NCBI GenBank assembly: GCA_024704765.1 | Contig: JAKMXF010000222.1 | Span: forward strand, 1,430,400 to 1,494,399 | Source: Oopsacas minuta | Taxonomy: Eukaryota > Porifera > Hexactinellida > Lyssacinosida > Leucopsacidae | Reading direction: 5' to 3' | Length of the DNA: 64,000 bases | The notes under the pieces: model-generated | What the model saw: only the letters and a program-made list of their open reading frames with translations | The model's database searches: none | What the model was told of the DNA's origin: nothing | Part shown: positions 61,093 through 64,000 of the stretch, piece after piece | How positions within the stretch are numbered: position 1 is the stretch's first letter | How the letters are laid out: each line of letters begins with the position of its first letter | Translations under genes and position numbers: made by a program

Positions 61093-63029
61093 GTTCTAGG
61101 GATCTACTTGTAACTTGTTCTTGTCAAATTGGCTAGAGATGAATTTGTAGAACTCTCTTATAGAATCCCTTCAGCTTTATATTGATTGAAAGCATATAGA
61201 GAGTTTTCCACCATTTCGCGAAGTCTCGCGGCTTAATATTGAAATGTTTGGCTTGCTGTGAGTGTTTAGTGCAGTGTGTTATTGTATTTAGTACTTACTA
61301 TGGTAGTTTATAGAATCTACTTAGATGCAACATGTAGCTATTATTACAAAAGTTTTTGTCATTATTTAGCATTTCCTGTAGCAATTGTACTGAATTCAGT
61401 TTCTTATAATGGTGTTATTAGTTCCTATATTGTCAACTACGTAATTTGTTCCTATTGTACGCTCTCTTATGTTAAGTCTAAATTTGTTATTACAAGTGCA
61501 GCTCTATAAGATAATGACATGAACAGTATGCGACATGTCACATCTGTTTGTCTTCGCGACCGGCGAAATATTTTCAATCTGATTAAAGTTTGTGCATACG
61601 CGTATATACTTATACATAGCATACCAGCCAACCGCCCAGGGATTTTTCTTGGAGCAATGATATTGTGTTTCAGGATCATAAACACATTTATTAATCATTA
61701 TTATTCAGTTCTAATTCTAAGTACTTAAAATTCCAGTTATTATATTGAATGATATACATAAATAGTTGATAATAACATGCTGACAATAAACATGTGTGCA
61801 AGGAATTGGCAAGTATATGATGGTAGGAATTGAATCCGTGACAAGCAAGCGTAGCGAGCGAGAATTAATTTCTCGCCTCCAAGGATTTTACTCGAAGTTC
61901 AAGGGAAATATGGGCTCCGTCCAGGGATTAATGTGACAAGGTTGGTAGGTCTGATATAGAAGCTATTGGTCTTGATATTCCCAGCTGGGGTATGATTTAT
62001 TTACGTTATGTAAACACCACTAATATGTGAAATGGTTAAACGGGCTATTCAACTATATTAATGTCTGGTGTATGGTGGAACTATCAGTTAGAATTTAAAT
62101 CCAAAGTTACCCTTAAGTCTACTAGTCGAATCCTAAATAATGCATCATATATTCGACTCATCTAACCATAACGTAACTTCAAGCATAAATACCTTGTTAG
62201 CGCAGGAGGTGCCCAAATGGCATGGACGATGTAGTACGTTCGTCCGTACTCGCGACCATTTTTCTATGGTAAAATGGTCTTAGGATCAAATTCTATGAAA
62301 ATTTTGGTATATTTTGGTCCCATGTAACTCAGGGATTTTTCTTGGATTAGTGTCCAAGCTTCTAGATGTTGTCTGGATGTAGACTACCTCCTGATTGTTT
62401 GATTGGGTGTTTTAGAGCTTGGTCTGGTTGTTGAAATGGATTTTTTCTCTAATTAGTCTGTTATCAGGCTTTTTGATACTGATACACCTCTTGTTTTAGT
62501 ACCCCTGGACCAATTTTTCAGGTGACCAAGATTTTCGTGACAAGACTATCAACCCGACGGGACATGTTCAAACAGCTCCGAATAATGTCAGCAAGTATTT
62601 TCTACCTCTGACTTAAGTTTAGTCAATATGCTCAGAAAGATAAAATTTTCTTGCACTTGTAGTTGTGAGTTCCCAGATGATGAGACTATTGGACCACTCA
62701 AGTGGCTATTCATAAAACTTTTGGCTGATTTAGTGTATATTACTCGAGGTATTCCTAATTGCTAAGCGTGAATTACATATCGTAACGTTATTTGATTAAT
62801 GTATTATTTAATCAATACGTTTCTGACTATCACACATGTAATCACAGATTTGTAGGGAATTTCAAAGGTCTTACGTGGTTTAGCTCCTACAGCATAGTAT
62901 ATAATATATTTAATGTTGATAAATGTATTTGTTTTCATTTCAATTGCTGGTAGGACAAATATTCTTTAATTGACCTTCAAATAGTGGAATTCTTCTGAAT
63001 CACGTCTCAGATTGATCTTATTCAAGTCA
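61093..63029. other. Intergenic, no gene recognised
   Basis: Lies between the heads of SLCO (-) and its broken copy (+). Short frames at 61276-61728 on both strands overlap each other and carry no recognisable domain. CGAGCGAGAATTAATTTCTC near 61855-61874 is an imperfect palindrome of unknown meaning. Confidence 0.45.
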
Positions 63030-63512
63030 AATTCAAAAACGAAGATGATGCACAAATAAATATTGGATATAACTCAGATGATGAAATAGATAATGGCTCA
63101 GATAGACTGATAGGAAGTTCTTTTAGTTCCTCTATGGAAGAATTAGATAAAGGAGATTGATCAGTTGCAATATTATGAAGGGAAATGTGGTATCTCTAAG
63201 TGTATACCAAATTGGTTGCAGTCATTCAACAATCCTAAAATGTTTCTATTTTCTTTGAGTTGCTTTCTCTGTCTCCAAGGAGCAATAGCTACTGGATTTA
63301 TCTCAGTAGCACTCTCTAGTATCGAAAGACGCTACAACCTAACCAGTGCACTATCAGCAATGGCAGCAGCATCGTATGAAGTGGGCGTGATACTGTTCAT
63401 TCTATTCACCAGCTATTTGGGAGGAAGGAGTCATAAGCCAAGAGTCCTGGGAATATCCTCTTTAGTGATGGGGACAGGCTTGTTGCGTGAGATTTTAACT
63501 CATCTATATTAA
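63030..63512 (+). pseudogene. Truncated SLCO/OATP fragment, inverted relative to SLCO
   Basis: Residues QYYEGKCGISKCIPNWLQSF through LGISSLVMG are the same as SLCO residues of about 50-149. Nucleotides 63171-63473 appear identical to the minus strand of 60948-60646, then the match stops abruptly after GTGATGGGGA, where ATAGG in the gene is ACAGG here. Upstream, 63035-63161 encodes an acidic leader (SDDEIDNGSDRLIGSSFSSS) unlike the SLCO leader; it ends in TGA and needs a frame change to enter the shared segment. After the match only 13 more codons follow. No other exon of SLCO is seen to the right within the window. It is a partial pseudogene; a converted middle segment is the likely explanation. 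Confidence 0.85.
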
Positions 63513-64000
63513 ACGACTGCTGTCAATTTGCAGGATATTCGACCAGGATCATTTCAATCACTAATTTGTCCTACTTGTACTCATTAGATTACCCGAAATT
63601 AATATCATTCGGTAGAGGAGTGTTGAACGTCTTATAAAATATAATTTTCTTAAATATTTCTAACTTTTACCTATATATTTTTGTCATGACGAGTAGGGTC
63701 GCTTATCTATTAAAAAAGACGACCTGAAAGTGAGAATACAAATCTGAAATTTTGTGTCTATATTTGTGACCCATGGACGTTTATGTAAATTAAATTTCAT
63801 CCAAAAATTCCTAAAACTCGAGGAGATACAAGTATTCAAATTTGAAGTCAGAGTTATATTGGAGGGGGTGAGTATCATTTTACAAAAAGTAGGGTCAGTT
63901 CAAATTGATATTTGATATCCCAAATCGAACTCAAACTATTATATTTTGATAACAATCGATAGCTGAGACATGGATGTATACCATTATGTTACTATAATCA
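63513..64000. other. Window end, nothing recognised
   Basis: AT-rich; no coding exon or repeat recognised to the right edge. Confidence 0.45.

Noticed and set aside
61276-61728. Overlapping frames on both strands
   Set aside because: Mutually overlapping, no domain, intergenic composition.
62200-62290. Candidate tRNA-like stretch near GCGCAGGAGGTGCCC
   Set aside because: No consistent cloverleaf or B-box; no tRNA or rRNA gene was found anywhere in the window.

Overview
The window is AT-rich nuclear DNA from an animal. Genes are split by short GT-AG introns, and the gene set is metazoan: Arp2, PCF11, ARMC3, a salt-inducible kinase (SIK), ariadne-1, SOCS, an organic anion transporter (SLCO/OATP), three Rab11-like GTPases and Bax inhibitor-1. 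ATAT1, IFT25 and ARMC3 point to a species with cilia. Many genes that usually have several introns are single open exons here (PCF11, MFSD8, archaemetzincin, SLCO, the Rabs), so the lineage looks intron-poor or compact. I cannot name the phylum; a non-vertebrate (sponge-like, or a compact lophotrochozoan or mesozoan) is only a guess.

Layout. 1-7 kb: last exon of Arp2 (+), then ATAT1 (-) and PCF11 (-). 7-15.3 kb: a gene desert filled with mobile-element remnants, including a 2.5-kb Mutator-like element with a perfect 9-bp target-site duplication. 15.3-31 kb: IFT25 (+), TRMT2A (-), an SLC13 transporter (-), ARMC3 (-, with a dead mariner in an intron) and MFSD8 (-). 31-43 kb: a nine-exon SIK (-), archaemetzincin (-) and ARIH1 (-). 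44-46.5 kb: a nearly intact DD37D Tc1/mariner element and a Helitron-like repeat. 47-53 kb: SH3BGRL (-) and three tandem intronless Rab11-like genes (+). 53-64 kb: a hAT-like element with a deletion derivative, TMBIM6 (+), a SOCS gene (+), SLCO (-), and an inverted, broken SLCO fragment (+) carrying about 300 bp identical to the intact gene.

No pathway unites the neighbours. The three cilia-linked genes may be near one another by chance. The notable biology is genome dynamics: (a) apparent gene conversion between Rab paralogs and between SLCO and its fragment, (b) a crowd of miniature DNA transposons (pogo-like with TA duplications, several hAT types, Mutator, Tc1/mariner), and (c) a Helitron-like repeat whose end carries three consecutive short hairpins kept as palindromes even in a diverged copy.

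All gene calls rest on reading the translations and recalling the families. Exon borders were placed by eye from GT-AG signals and reading phase and may be off by a base or two. No search or alignment was run.
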